Shown here: positions 31,810 through 42,068 of the stretch, one piece after another | Layout: every line of letters starts with the position of its first letter | Position numbering within the stretch: the first letter of the stretch is position 1 | Source of the DNA: Onthophagus taurus | Taxonomy: Eukaryota; Arthropoda; Insecta; Coleoptera; Scarabaeidae | NCBI RefSeq assembly: GCF_036711975.1 | Contig: NC_091968.1 | Coordinates: 18,290,001-18,354,000, forward strand | Length of the DNA: 64,000 nt | Direction: 5' to 3' | The notes under the pieces: generated by a model | The model's input: only the letters and a program-made list of their open reading frames with translations | What the model was told of the DNA's origin: nothing | The model's database searches: none | Position numbers and translations under genes: made by a program

Positions 31810-32790
31810 ATGGATACTCTAAGTGTGGCAGAAAAAGTCGAAATGATTTTTATTTATGGAGAAATTGGCAGAAAAGTTGCTGATAATATAGCTTAGTATC
31901 GAGAACGTTTTCCTGATCGAAATACGCCTTCGAGAAGTTACCTTTTACAGTTGTGATTGAATTCACTAACACTGGAAATGGGGAGTCAAGAAAAAGAACT
32001 GGGCGAGCAACTGTAACTACGGAAGAAAAGGAAATTGCGGTATTAGCTAGCGTTGAGGTAAATCCTCAAGTTAGCACTCGACGACTTGCAATTGACGCCG
32101 GAATATCGAAGACCAGCATTTTAAGAATATTAAAGCGCGACAAGTATCACCACATTTCATTGCATCAACAGCTTTATGGAGGTGATTTTGAAAATCGATT
32201 AATATTTTGTCAATGGGCACAAGAACGAATGCGGTTGGACGTCAATTTCTTTGATAACGTGCTATTCTCGGATGAGTCTCCTTTTACAAACAAAGAACAA
32301 ATCAATAGACACATGCACTATTGGAGCGTTGAAAATCCGAGATGGTTGCGTGAAGTAGAACATCAACAACTTTGGTCGGTTAATGTTTGGCGTGACATAA
32401 TTGGTGATAAATTGATCGGTCCATACTTTATTGATGGTATGCTGAATGGGGAGAAGTACCGAAATTTTTTAGATGACGTCTTCCAACGTTACTTGTAGAT
32501 TTGAGCAGGGAAGAAAGACAAAATATGTAGCTGCAAAATGATGGGCGTCCAACACATATTACACGTAAAACTTTAGATCGGGATTATGCTGGGCGATGGA
32601 TTGGAAGGGGAGGTTCAATTTCCTGGCCTGTCAGATCACCTGATTTAACACCTCTTGATTTTTTTTGTGGTGCGTCAGAAAACATGAAAGAGCGAATAAG
32701 AAATGCATGCAGAAACGGTAGCCTAGAAAACCTTTTAAGATGTAAAGAAAGTTTTAGTAGAAGAGTTAATTAATGTATTGAAGTGGGTGG
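31810..32790 (+). pseudogene. mariner-like transposase (DUF4817 type), copy 1
   Basis: MDTLSVAEKVEMIFIYGEIG and RERFPDRNTPSRSYL form the DUF4817-like start, broken by a TAG near 31,894 and a slip near 31,955. Then VEVNPQVSTRRLAIDAGISK (helix-turn-helix), DNVLFSDESPFTNKEQINRH (first Asp), WSVENPRWL, WSVNVWRDIIGDKLIGPYFI, then after a stop LQNDGRPTHITRKTL (second Asp) and GGSISWPVRSPDLTPLDFF (third Asp block). All catalytic positions can be traced but the frame is broken in at least three places. Copy 2 is at 46,571-47,100. Confidence 0.85.
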
Positions 32791-32814
32791 GGAAATATTT
32801 GAACATTTATTATA

Positions 32815-34056
32815 AATTTTATACTTGGACCAAATGGAAGCAATATTAATTAAAAATGACGCATGGGAGTCAATCAAATAAAAAATCAATATATGCCCAA
32901 ACAAATAAAACATTGTTTAACATCGTATGAAGTATGGAAGAAACTAGAAAAAATACATCAATCAAGCGGACCTGCTAAAAAGGCATTTCTATTAACAAAA
33001 TTGACATTGTCAAAAATGAAAGATGGAGAAAATATAAATGAATATTTAAATAATTTCTTTCATACTGTAGACAAACTAAAAGAAATGAATTTAGAAATCA
33101 ACGAAGATATACTTACAATACTCATGTTATATAGTCTGCCAGAAAAATTCGAAAATTTCCGTATTGCCATTGAAACCAGAGACGATCTACAAAAACCTGA
33201 GGTACTGAGAATTAAGATACTGGAAGAATATGAAGCAAGAGAAGAAAGAGAAAATAAACAAACCGAAGGAAATGTATTATACGTTAATAAACCAAAAACA
33301 TTTAATAGGAAATATTTTCAAAAACCAAATGAAAATAAATTTAAAAATGAAATGTTCAAATTTAAATGTCATATTTGTGAGAAAATAGGACATAAATCAA
33401 TTGATTGTTATTTTAATCAAAAGAAGAAAGTCTTCAAACAATCTAATAGTTCAATATTGTACATTAATGAATCAAAAGCAATGATAAATGAAGAAGAAAA
33501 GAAAAAGCAAGGTTGGTGTCTCGACAGCAAAAGAAAGTTTTGAAAAGATACATAAAACGTCGAAAGAATTAAAATTAGCCAATAACGTCCGTTGAAGGAA
33601 TTGGCAAAATAAAAATAAATCTAAAGAATAATTTTTCAATAGATCAAGTCCAACTCGAAAACACATATGTACCAAGTTTGCGCACTAATTTATTATCTAT
33701 AGCTAAAATTACAGGTCATGGATATGATGTTACATTTACAAAGAATGGAACATTTATAATTAATAAAAGAAACAGAAATCTACTAGGAATAACAGATAGA
33801 AAAGGAGACTTACACTTTTTTGCAAAAGAAGAAGCAAATTTAATAAAAGATGAAAGCAAAGTTCAAGGCTGGCATTATAAATTAGGACACTTAAATGAAA
33901 AATCTCTCCAAGAAGTCTTACCACCATCATTTTGGGCAGAAGCAATCAACGCAGCAAATTACATAAGAAATCGATGTCCTTCAAATGGAATTACTCTTGA
34001 TTGGGATTGCTTTATGTTAAAATATAACATTTCAACACTCCCCCTCAAGGCCAATC
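32815..34056 (+). mobile_element. Ty1/copia internal fragment (Gag to integrase, deleted)
   Basis: Gag: an ILIKNDAWESIK-like start, IKHCLTSYEVWKKLEKIHQS, LTKLTLSKMKDGENINEYLN and a CCHC knuckle (CHICEKIGHKSIDCYF). The protease centre is interrupted (WCLDSKRKF-stop). 33,678-33,950 is the Gag-pre-integrase region (LLSIAKITGHGYDV, GWHYKLGHLNEKSLQEV), joined directly to the far end of integrase (PPSFWAEAINAANYIRNRCP), so about 250 codons are deleted. It ends at a junction with copia sequence of opposite orientation. Confidence 0.85.
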
Positions 34057-34915
34057 ATAGTTATAAACTTTTCTAATTTTGGTTTTGGTAACGGCTTTGT
34101 TAGCACGTCGGCAATCATTTCTTCTGTTTGACAATGCTTTAAATTGATAACGTTATCTTCCAAAGCTTTTCTTATGAAATGATATTTTATATCTATGTGT
34201 TTAATAAACGTCGTTTTTTGCCAACTTTTGACAACTTTGATTATCATTGTAAAGGACGATTGGTTTTTTTGAATTGAATTTTAATTCCAATAAGAATTTT
34301 TTCTCATACAGTGCTTCTTTAGCTGCTTCAGTAAGGCTCATGTATTGGGCTTCTGTGGTTGATAATGCAACGGTCCTTTTTTTTTTAGTTTCCCATGACG
34401 TTGCTGCGTTTGCCATTTTAAACAGATAACCAGTATAGGAGCGCTGATCATCTATAGATGATCCCCAATATGCATCTGTATAACATTCCATTTCTTTCCC
34501 TGAAGTTCTATAAGTTAGTTCCAAATTTATTGTTCCTTTTTTAATACTTTAACACACTTTTTGCGGCAATCGAATGACTCTCGTTGTAATTTGTGTTAAA
34601 TTGACTTAAGAAGTTAACGCTAAATGTAATATCTACGCTAAATGTATACATTAAACTTCCGATCAGACTTTGATATCTGATTACTTCAGGTTTTCGTAAT
34701 TTTGAATTTGGGTCCATTGGTGTACTGACTGGTTTTGAGTTTTCCGTACCAAATAGTTGTAGAACATCTTTTCTATACTTCTTTTGTGAAATTTTGATCG
34801 TTGTCTCCCCCTACACTTTGTATCACCCATAATTTTAATAATTCGGGATCTGAAAAAACAGACTGTGAGACAAACAATTCAGTGTATTACGTACAAATAT
34901 TTATTCTGTTTTAAT
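34035..34915 (-). mobile_element. Ty1/copia remnant B (RNase H, polypurine tract, LTR start)
   Basis: Minus strand: the MENSKPVSTPMDPN-type block near 34,700 (start changed), a deletion in the SLMYASIG block, then LTYRTSGKEMECYTDAYWGS, STTEAQYMSLTEAAKEALYE and YDNQSCQKLAKN, followed in another frame by HIDIKYHFIRKALED, MIADVLTKPLPKPKLEKF and a stop. Next come a gagggggag polypurine tract and tgttgaaatgttatatttta, the likely LTR start. The non-coding part at 34,800-34,915 matches remnants A and C. Confidence 0.82.
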
Positions 34916-35090
34916 TGCCAACGGAATCAATCAAGAAGAATCAACAACAGACACTGGGAATACAAAGTCAATGATTTTATTAAATATTTATAAGATGCGT
35001 TATAGTGATATTAATATTTTTATTTTGAATAAATCATTTAAACATAATTAATTTTTTAACATGTGTTGTGTTTTATACTATTAATAACAA
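34916..35090 (+). repeat. RT-remnant block, copy 2
   Basis: Starts ggaatcaatcaagaagaatcaacaac, then aatacaaagtcaatgatttt.. to ctattaataacaatatg. It is the same tract as 11,040-11,205 and 56,690-56,880, lying immediately downstream of the odorant-receptor copy. Confidence 0.7.
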
Positions 35091-35220
35091 TATGTAATTG
35101 GTACTTCATTTGAAATAGAGTTCAAAAAAATTTCTTTTTGATAATTGTTATTACAGAATTAATGAAGAGATAGGACTTCTTGAGTTCCTAAAAACATATA
35201 TTTATATCGCTTTTCTACTT

Positions 35221-36509
35221 TTAATTAAAATTATTTACGTTTGCTAATGCAGTATGGGACATTTCGCCAAATAAAGGAACTCGTAAAGTGAGTGGTTGTT
35301 GGCTCAAACAAAGTAAAGTCAACACTTGTTTACGTGTCACCACATCCGCATCATACCAGTTCAAATTATATACCACGTTCGCAACATTGTTACCCTAACA
35401 ACATAAAAATACATCAAAAATTTTTGTTTTACATATTCAAAATAATTCATACCACCGTAATTATTTTGTGTCCAAATGTGTGAGTTAAAAATAACCCAAA
35501 CCAAGTTGTTACACCAACGGTAAAGCTTGTCATATCTTTTCTCTAAAAAAATAACATTTTATGGATTATATCATTACGTTTAATTAAAATTGAAACCAAA
35601 AGAAATTAAGTAGTGGAGATGATTGAAACACATAAACCAAACAGTTTTTGAGGTACAACTAATTTGATGTGCACTTTATTAGTGAATTGAAACATCCTAA
35701 AATAAAAAATTTACTTATTTATGTACTAACACATTTTTTAAGGCTAAGATACCTGAATATTTCTTGATGATACGTGATAATAGGTTGGAGTACTCTAAAA
35801 TTTCTTTCCTTATTTTTGGATAATGTGATGTCATCAATCATCTGATTAAGTTTTTCAATACGTATAATCAATAATTCCAACGAATAACAATACATCATTA
35901 CCGTAACGAATATAATATTAAATAATATTCTTATAATGAATGTTTGAAAAAATATTATTAGTGCCATACTCCATGGTTTTAGATCAAATGGTACATAAGA
36001 TTCCAATATTAAACAATGTTTAGTTGTTTTAAATGTAGCGCAATTATCGTCCAACAGAGTAAGATATGTTATGAGGTATGCCCAGAGGTAGGCACCATAA
36101 TTGACTATTTTTAATACATTTTTTATGTTTCTTTCAACAATTTCCAATCTTTGCGGAATATCAAAACGATTAAAGTCGCTTAATAATTTAATCATCTCAA
36201 ACACTTGATTTCGATGTTGCAATGCTTGCATAGAACCAGACATAACTAGAGCTGCCACCATAATAAATTGCATATGAAATAAACATTTGTAAAAATTCGC
36301 CTGGTAATCTGAAAATTTAAAAAAAAATATTTCTGTTCTTTAAACAGTTAGATAATTCTTACTCATAAATTCTTTTAGCGAAGGATAAATCACCAAAGTT
36401 ATATTTAGAGCAACCAAAATTATTCCTCCGAGTCCTGCAAATCTTTGATTGGTGGGCCAACTGTGGTATTTCTGCAAATATTTTAGTCGAAACCAAGGGT
36501 TCTCGACAT
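35221..36509 (-). pseudogene. Odorant receptor, copy 2 (OR-2), start exon broken
   Basis: Same exon layout as OR-1 at a constant offset of 17,241: exon 2 from about 36,308 (MQFIMVAALVMSGSMQALQH..), exon 4 35,542-35,453, exon 5 35,394-35,221. In exon 1 the ATG at 36,509 reads only eight codons before TAA because about 7 bp are lost compared with copies 1 and 3. The other frame continues NPWFRLKYLQKYHSWPTNQR into the normal helix but has no ATG. The errantivirus begins 54 bp upstream of the ATG. Unless another start is used, this copy is a pseudogene. Confidence 0.75.
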
Positions 36510-36562
36510 TTTGTAGCAACTGCACTAACTGAATTGAACGAAGTAGCTAAGAAATAATATAT

Positions 36563-36825
36563 TGTTACGAGGTGTGAATAGGAATCCACCCGAAGAACGA
36601 ACGATGGATTCCTAGAAAGAAGACGAGATAACAGAAAACGTATAAAAGGAGCGAACCGTTTACCAAATGATATAGTAATCGGTCGCGCTCCAAATCGCAC
36701 GTCTCCGTTATTATAAATTGTAAAACTTAGAATTAATCAATAATAAACTTTGTAAATCATTTGTTTTAAGAGTATAATAAAATCTTATTTTTTAAAAACA
36801 AATACAATCTTTCTAAAATCGAAAG
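36563..36825 (+). repeat. Errantivirus left LTR
   Basis: 263 bp, tgttacgagg..tcgaaag. It contains cgtataaaaggagc (TATA-like) and cgcacgtctccgtta, a possible start-site region, and aataaa-type signals further on. Confidence 0.93.
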
Positions 36826-36837
36826 TGGCGCAGTCAG
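36826..36837 (+). other. Errantivirus primer-binding site
   Basis: tggcgcagtcag starts directly after the LTR. It is the same 10-base core as in Gypsy-1. Confidence 0.8.
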
Positions 36838-37037
36838 TAGGATAGTTACTACGGACATTTGTGAATTAAAAACGTCGCGAGTGAACGGTGGATTTTAATC
36901 CTTTGAGGACTATCCGAACCAACGAGAAGATCGACCAGTCGAGGAGGATTCTAAAATTGGAAATTCCCTGGATCGATTAACCAACGAGAAGATCAACCAG
37001 TCGAGGAGGACCCTAAAATTGGAAAATCCCTGGATTG

Positions 37038-37078
37038 ATGAACCAAATGAAAACAACAACAACAATCATACTGTAAGT
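37038..37078 (+). promoter_or_regulatory. Leader mini-exon and splice donor for env mRNA (predicted)
   Basis: An ATG at 37,038 opens a short frame ending in ct|gtaagt, a perfect donor at 37,073. The frame phase matches an acceptor (ttgtttcag) ending at 42,028 just before env. In errantiviruses env is made from a spliced mRNA, so this is a plausible env leader. It is inference and not tested. Confidence 0.55.
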
Positions 37079-37189
37079 ACCTATTGATTTAACTCAGTGA
37101 TCCCAGTATAAAACCCTACATCCAAAATTGAGAACCTAAATTGCGAAGACATATTAATTGCCTTACGTGAAGTTGAAGAACAATTAAAC

Positions 37190-38338
37190 ATGGAAATAAA
37201 ACCGGTAGATCAGAACCTGATACCAGTTTTTAGTGGAGATAAAACCACTCTCCGTAGTTATGTAACAGCATGCGAATACCTGATCGAAGAATTTTTAAAT
37301 CCAAACCCAAACAATGCCAGAATGGCCAGAAGACTCCTTATGATTTTTATGGGAAAATTAGAAGGAAGAGCTAGAGAAGCAGTTGATGCGAACAGAATTC
37401 CAACTTCGTGGCCGGAGCTAAAAGAAATTTTAGTGCATAGTTTTGGAGACAAAAGGTCAGAGGATGTTTTGGTGCACGATTTGAATAATGTGACCCCGAA
37501 AACAAACGAAAGTGCGCAAGATTACGCAGTTAGAATTAAGGGAACGTTGTACACCCTATTATCAAAGATAAATCTAACAGAAGATAATTTAGATATTCGT
37601 CATATGAAGATTAACCAATATAATCAATTGGCATTACGTACATTTCTGTTTGGTCTTGACATGATCAACGAGAAATTGGGCATGGAAGTAAAACTACGAC
37701 AGCCAGGCGACATCGAAACAGCGGAAGGATACGCAATTGAAATCGAAAATTACAACGTACAGAAGAAAAGGTATTTAGATGCGTGTAAACGACCATTTAC
37801 TCCAGTATTCAGATCGATATCTCAAAATCCGAATCCCAATAAAATGATGCGAGCACAACAACAACCAGTAGCGAGATTATCGTTACCTTGGCCGCAAGGA
37901 CAACCGCAATTTCGTCAAAATTTCCAATCTCAACGATTCATACCGCCAGCGCCGGTACAACAAAGAAATTATACGCCAAGATTTGCGTTATCACCAGCTC
38001 AAGTTCAACAGAGAACACCTGATAGACCAACGCCTATGGACATTGACACGTCAGCGATGAAACGTCCAGCGTCTAGCTTTCAAAGACCTGCTAAGAGACC
38101 GTGGCAAAACAATAACATGATAAGACAGCCTGAAGATATGGGAAATGAGAATGTGAACAACCAGGAATTCTCACAACCACAGATGTACGAGACAGACGAG
38201 TATGAGAACTTCGATAACACAGAATTCGGCGAAGTAAATGTCGAGCAAATTCCTCAGAGTGAATTTTATGAAGAATACCAAGAGGAAGCAAGTGCTCTAA
38301 ATTTTCTCATGGTTCAACCAAACCAGCACGTCACATAA
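37190..38338 (+). CDS. gag: Errantivirus Gag (382 aa)
   Basis: The structural protein forming the particle core. The ATG at 37,190 is the first in this frame after an upstream stop. The N-terminal half is helical and charged (LIPVFSGDKTTLRSYVTACE, ARMARRLLMIFMGKLEGRA). The C-terminal half is rich in Pro/Gln/Arg and then acidic. There is no CCHC knuckle, as is usual for errantivirus Gag. The frame ends 31 codons beyond position 38,245 within the overlap with pol, and a slippery heptamer precedes the stop. Confidence 0.9.
   Translation: MEIKPVDQNLIPVFSGDKTTLRSYVTACEYLIEEFLNPNPNNARMARRLLMIFMGKLEGRAREAVDANRIPTSWPELKEILVHSFGDKRSEDVLVHDLNNVTPKTNESAQDYAVRIKGTLYTLLSKINLTEDNLDIRHMKINQYNQLALRTFLFGLDMINEKLGMEVKLRQPGDIETAEGYAIEIENYNVQKKRYLDACKRPFTPVFRSISQNPNPNKMMRAQQQPVARLSLPWPQGQPQFRQNFQSQRFIPPAPVQQRNYTPRFALSPAQVQQRTPDRPTPMDIDTSAMKRPASSFQRPAKRPWQNNNMIRQPEDMGNENVNNQEFSQPQMYETDEYENFDNTEFGEVNVEQIPQSEFYEEYQEEASALNFLMVQPNQHVT
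38299..38305 (+). promoter_or_regulatory. Predicted -1 frameshift site (A AAT TTT)
   Basis: aaatttt sits in the gag frame as cta aat ttt, i.e. the canonical X XXY YYZ pattern. Shifting -1 here enters a frame that stays open through the gag stop at 38,336-38,338 and into protease. pol has no ATG near its start, which supports translation by frameshift. Confidence 0.7.
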
Positions 38339-38376
38339 CAGGAGTTATAACTTACAACGCAACTGATAACCCCGGA

Positions 38377-41300
38377 TTGCCTTACATAAAGTTTAACGGT
38401 TTTAAAATTTTAATAGACACAGGTGCGTCGAAAAGCTTGGTAAACACAAAAATTTACAATGAAATGAAAGAAGATTATGGTTTCGAAGAAAATTTTAAAA
38501 TTCAAACGCCTCACGGACTTGAAATCGGACATCAAGCTATCAAAGCCCCTTTACCGGACTTATTTAAAGATAATAAAGAATACGTATTTTATTGTTTCAA
38601 TTTTTCAAAATTATACGACATATTAATTGGAATGGACATCTTAAAGGCAATCAAAGGAAAAGTAGATACGGAAAACGAAATTGTGATAACATCAAAAACG
38701 AAAATACCCTATTATACCAAATTGGATGAAGTTAAGCTACTCCCTAATCAAAATCAAATACTAAAATATAGAGTTAATAATATGAAAAATGGATATGCGT
38801 TATTTCCAAAGACGAAGACACAATTACCAACAGGAGAAGAGATAACTTTAGCACCAGAAGCGCTTGTAAAAGTAACGAACAATGAAACATTAATTAGAGT
38901 GAACAACCCTACTAATATGATGTTAAAAACCTATAACCGATTGCATCATATTAAGGTGGAACCAATTCACGAGATAGAAGAACGAATTAATATAAGGTAC
39001 CAAGAAAAAGACCAATTACATCAACTAAACATAGAACAAATCGAAGAATTCGTAGAAAATGATAACCTGAACATCGAAGAACAAGCGACCTTAAAAGCAC
39101 TTTTGATGAAGTATAATAAATTATTCCATACAGACGGTGAGCGTTTAACTTTTACTCACAAGATTAAACACCAATTAAACATGAAAGATAATGAACCCGT
39201 GTTTGTAAAACGATACCGACAACCAATGGTGATAAGAAAGGAAATTAAGAAGCAAGTCTCGGAACTTCTGAAACAAGATATCATAGAGGAAAGTATATCT
39301 CCGTGGTCCGCCCCCGTACACATTGTAACTACGCAGAAGGACGGCAGATTAAAACATCGTATGGTAATAGATTACCGAAAATTGAATGAAAAAATGATTG
39401 AGGACAAATACCCAATTCCGAATATATCAGACATTTTAGATAAGTTAGGCCGAAGCCAATACTTTACATCGTTAGATTTGGCGAGTGGTTACCATCAAGT
39501 CGAGATGGAAGAAAAAGATGCACCTAAAACAGCGTTTAGTACGGAACAAGGGCATTTTCAATTTAAACGAATGCCGTTTGGATTGAAAAACGCACCAGCT
39601 ACGTTTCAAAGACTAATGGACAACGTATTAAGAGGTTTACAAGAAGACACGTGTATGGTGTACCTCGATGACATCGTAATATATTCGGCATCATTGGAAG
39701 AGCATATTGTAAAATTAACAAAAGTTTTTGATAGATTAATCGAAGCAAATTTCAAATTAAAATTCGAGAAATGTAATTTCCTGAAGAAGGGCCTTAAATA
39801 CTTAGGACATTTGGTTACGAATGAAGGTGTGAAACCTAATCCGGAAAAAATAGAAGCGATAGAAAGGTATCCAATTCCTACAACACGCAAAGAAATAAAA
39901 TCTTTCTTAGGATTGTTAGGATACTATAGGCGATTTATAAAGAACTTTGCCCAAGTAACCAAACCCTTCACGAAGTGTTTACAGAAGAACGCAAAAATTG
40001 AAATAACATCGGAATATGAAGAAGCGTTTGAGAAATGTAAACAGCTATTGACAAATGACCCGATTTTACAATACCCTGATTTCGGAAAAGAGTTTATTGT
40101 AACAACTGATGCTTCAGATATAGCATTAGGAGCAGTACTGTCACAAGGAAAAATAGGAAGTGACAAACCAGTCTGCTATGCGTCGCGAACATTATCAGAA
40201 ACCGAAACACGATATTCGACCATTGAAAAGGAATTATTGGCTATTGTTTACGCAATTAAACAATTTAGACCATATTTATATGGACGCAAATTTACGATCT
40301 TTACCGATCATAAGCCGTTAGTTTGGTTGTGGTCACTCAAAGAACCGAACTCACGACTGATGAGATGGAGAACACGATTGGAAGAATATAATTTCGAAGT
40401 GGTTTATAAGAAGGGAAAGCTAAATAGGAACGCCGATGCTTTATCAAGAATAAAATTAGACCAACTGAACATGATGGATTCAGACGACGAAGCATCGCTA
40501 TTACCCAACATAGACGATGAAGAATTGCTAAGATTAGCAGATGAAATGTCTATAAAGATATTAGGACAGATCAAACCTGCAAGACAAAAATTAGGAATAG
40601 GAACTGCAAGAAAAGAAATAACGATGAAAGAAAACTCTGAAAATCAAGATGACGACTCGGACACAATTCACTCAAATCAAACACAAGAACCAAAAAGAGC
40701 AATCGAAATTAGAGAAACACCTATAGATAATAAAAGAAAACAATTTTTATTCTCATGGGGACAAGGAAGGAATATGAAGATTCATTTCGAACAAAAGGAT
40801 GAAAAAACAATCTACCAGATCAAATTACCAAAAGATAATTATGAAGAAAGCATTGCAAAGATCTATAAAGAGTATATGACAGAAAAAACTTCATTTTACA
40901 TCCATACCGACGACGAGGATTTGTACCAAAAATTATGTCAAGTTTATACGAAAATAATGAGCGATAATGGTCCCAGAATAATCAGATGTTTAAAGAGGGT
41001 AAGAGTAATAATCAACCCAAAAGAACAAGTAGAAATAATTACCAGACACCATCAAGGTATAACTAACCATCGAGGAATTGAAGAAACGTTACAACATCTC
41101 CAAAAGAACTATTGGTGGAAGAAAATGAAAAGCACGATTGCCAAATTCATAAAAAATTGCGAAGTATGTAACAGAAGTAAATATAACAGAGGTCCTGAAG
41201 TACCACCATTACCGATAACATACACACCGGAAGCACCCATAGAAAAGCTATTTGTCGATATATTTTCAATAAATCAAGGAAAATATCTAACCATTGTCGA

Positions 41301-42066
41301 TTCATTCTCACGACTAGGTCAAGCGATACCAATAAAAAGTAAAAATCCGACAGAAATCGTGGATGCCCTGCTAACGTATTTTGCATACTATGGGATACCG
41401 AACGAAATAAGTGCAGATCAAGGTGCAGAATTCGATAACGAAATTGTGAAGGAACTCGCAAAAATTCATAAAATAAACTTGCATGTAACAACAGCGAAGA
41501 ATCCCGAATCGCAAGGTAATGTAGAGCGATTTCACTCAACATTGGTGGAGCATCTAAGATGTTTAGAAGAAGATAATACTGCCACGATGCAAGAGCAAAT
41601 AAGAAGTGCTATAATAGCATATAACAACACCATATCAACACCAACAGGTTTAACACCAATGGAAGCATTATTAGGACATACGAAAGCAAGAGATCCTATG
41701 GACATGTTTTATGACGAAACTACTTACCAAAATATCATCCAAAAGCACAAAGATCGTATGAAAATTTTGTATAAACGAATAAGAGATAAAGATGAAGAAA
41801 GAAAGCGCAAGACCCAGGAAAAACAATCAGAAAAGACGAAAGAAACGGAATGGAAGATCGGAGAAATGATTTATGTAAAGAACATTACAAAAAGTAGTAA
41901 GATTGCCAAACCTTTCTTCGGACCATATAAAATAATAAAAGTCAACGATAACGATACAGTGGAAGTAGTGACGAAAAGAGGAGTTCAAACGTACCATAAA
42001 AGATATCTAAAACATGGTATTGTTTCAGATGCGGAATCCTTTACTGGATCGCAAATGGAAAAGTAA
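38377..42066 (+). CDS. pol: Errantivirus Pol (protease-RT-RNase H-integrase)
   Basis: The listed start is the first TTG; the frame is open from the frameshift site at 38,299. Protease: ILIDTGASKSLV. RT: MVIDYRKLNEKM, FTSLDLASGYHQV and YLDDIVIY near residue 429. RNase H: TTDASDIALGAVLSQ and FTDHKPLVWL. Integrase: an HHCC zinc domain (41,040-41,180) and the catalytic triad Asp in FVDIFS, Asp in SADQGAEF and Glu in GNVERF with D-35-E spacing. All catalytic residues are present with no internal stop. The length is normal for the family. Confidence 0.94.
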   Translation: MPYIKFNGFKILIDTGASKSLVNTKIYNEMKEDYGFEENFKIQTPHGLEIGHQAIKAPLPDLFKDNKEYVFYCFNFSKLYDILIGMDILKAIKGKVDTENEIVITSKTKIPYYTKLDEVKLLPNQNQILKYRVNNMKNGYALFPKTKTQLPTGEEITLAPEALVKVTNNETLIRVNNPTNMMLKTYNRLHHIKVEPIHEIEERINIRYQEKDQLHQLNIEQIEEFVENDNLNIEEQATLKALLMKYNKLFHTDGERLTFTHKIKHQLNMKDNEPVFVKRYRQPMVIRKEIKKQVSELLKQDIIEESISPWSAPVHIVTTQKDGRLKHRMVIDYRKLNEKMIEDKYPIPNISDILDKLGRSQYFTSLDLASGYHQVEMEEKDAPKTAFSTEQGHFQFKRMPFGLKNAPATFQRLMDNVLRGLQEDTCMVYLDDIVIYSASLEEHIVKLTKVFDRLIEANFKLKFEKCNFLKKGLKYLGHLVTNEGVKPNPEKIEAIERYPIPTTRKEIKSFLGLLGYYRRFIKNFAQVTKPFTKCLQKNAKIEITSEYEEAFEKCKQLLTNDPILQYPDFGKEFIVTTDASDIALGAVLSQGKIGSDKPVCYASRTLSETETRYSTIEKELLAIVYAIKQFRPYLYGRKFTIFTDHKPLVWLWSLKEPNSRLMRWRTRLEEYNFEVVYKKGKLNRNADALSRIKLDQLNMMDSDDEASLLPNIDDEELLRLADEMSIKILGQIKPARQKLGIGTARKEITMKENSENQDDDSDTIHSNQTQEPKRAIEIRETPIDNKRKQFLFSWGQGRNMKIHFEQKDEKTIYQIKLPKDNYEESIAKIYKEYMTEKTSFYIHTDDEDLYQKLCQVYTKIMSDNGPRIIRCLKRVRVIINPKEQVEIITRHHQGITNHRGIEETLQHLQKNYWWKKMKSTIAKFIKNCEVCNRSKYNRGPEVPPLPITYTPEAPIEKLFVDIFSINQGKYLTIVDSFSRLGQAIPIKSKNPTEIVDALLTYFAYYGIPNEISADQGAEFDNEIVKELAKIHKINLHVTTAKNPESQGNVERFHSTLVEHLRCLEEDNTATMQEQIRSAIIAYNNTISTPTGLTPMEALLGHTKARDPMDMFYDETTYQNIIQKHKDRMKILYKRIRDKDEERKRKTQEKQSEKTKETEWKIGEMIYVKNITKSSKIAKPFFGPYKIIKVNDNDTVEVVTKRGVQTYHKRYLKHGIVSDAESFTGSQMEK
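42020..42028 (+). promoter_or_regulatory. Predicted splice acceptor before env
   Basis: attgtttcag ends at 42,028, inside the end of pol. From 42,029 the env frame is open and hydrophobic up to its first ATG at 42,069. Joined in phase to the leader exon ending at 37,072, it would add a short hydrophobic N-terminus of the kind expected for a signal peptide. Confidence 0.5.
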
Positions 42067-42068
42067 TT

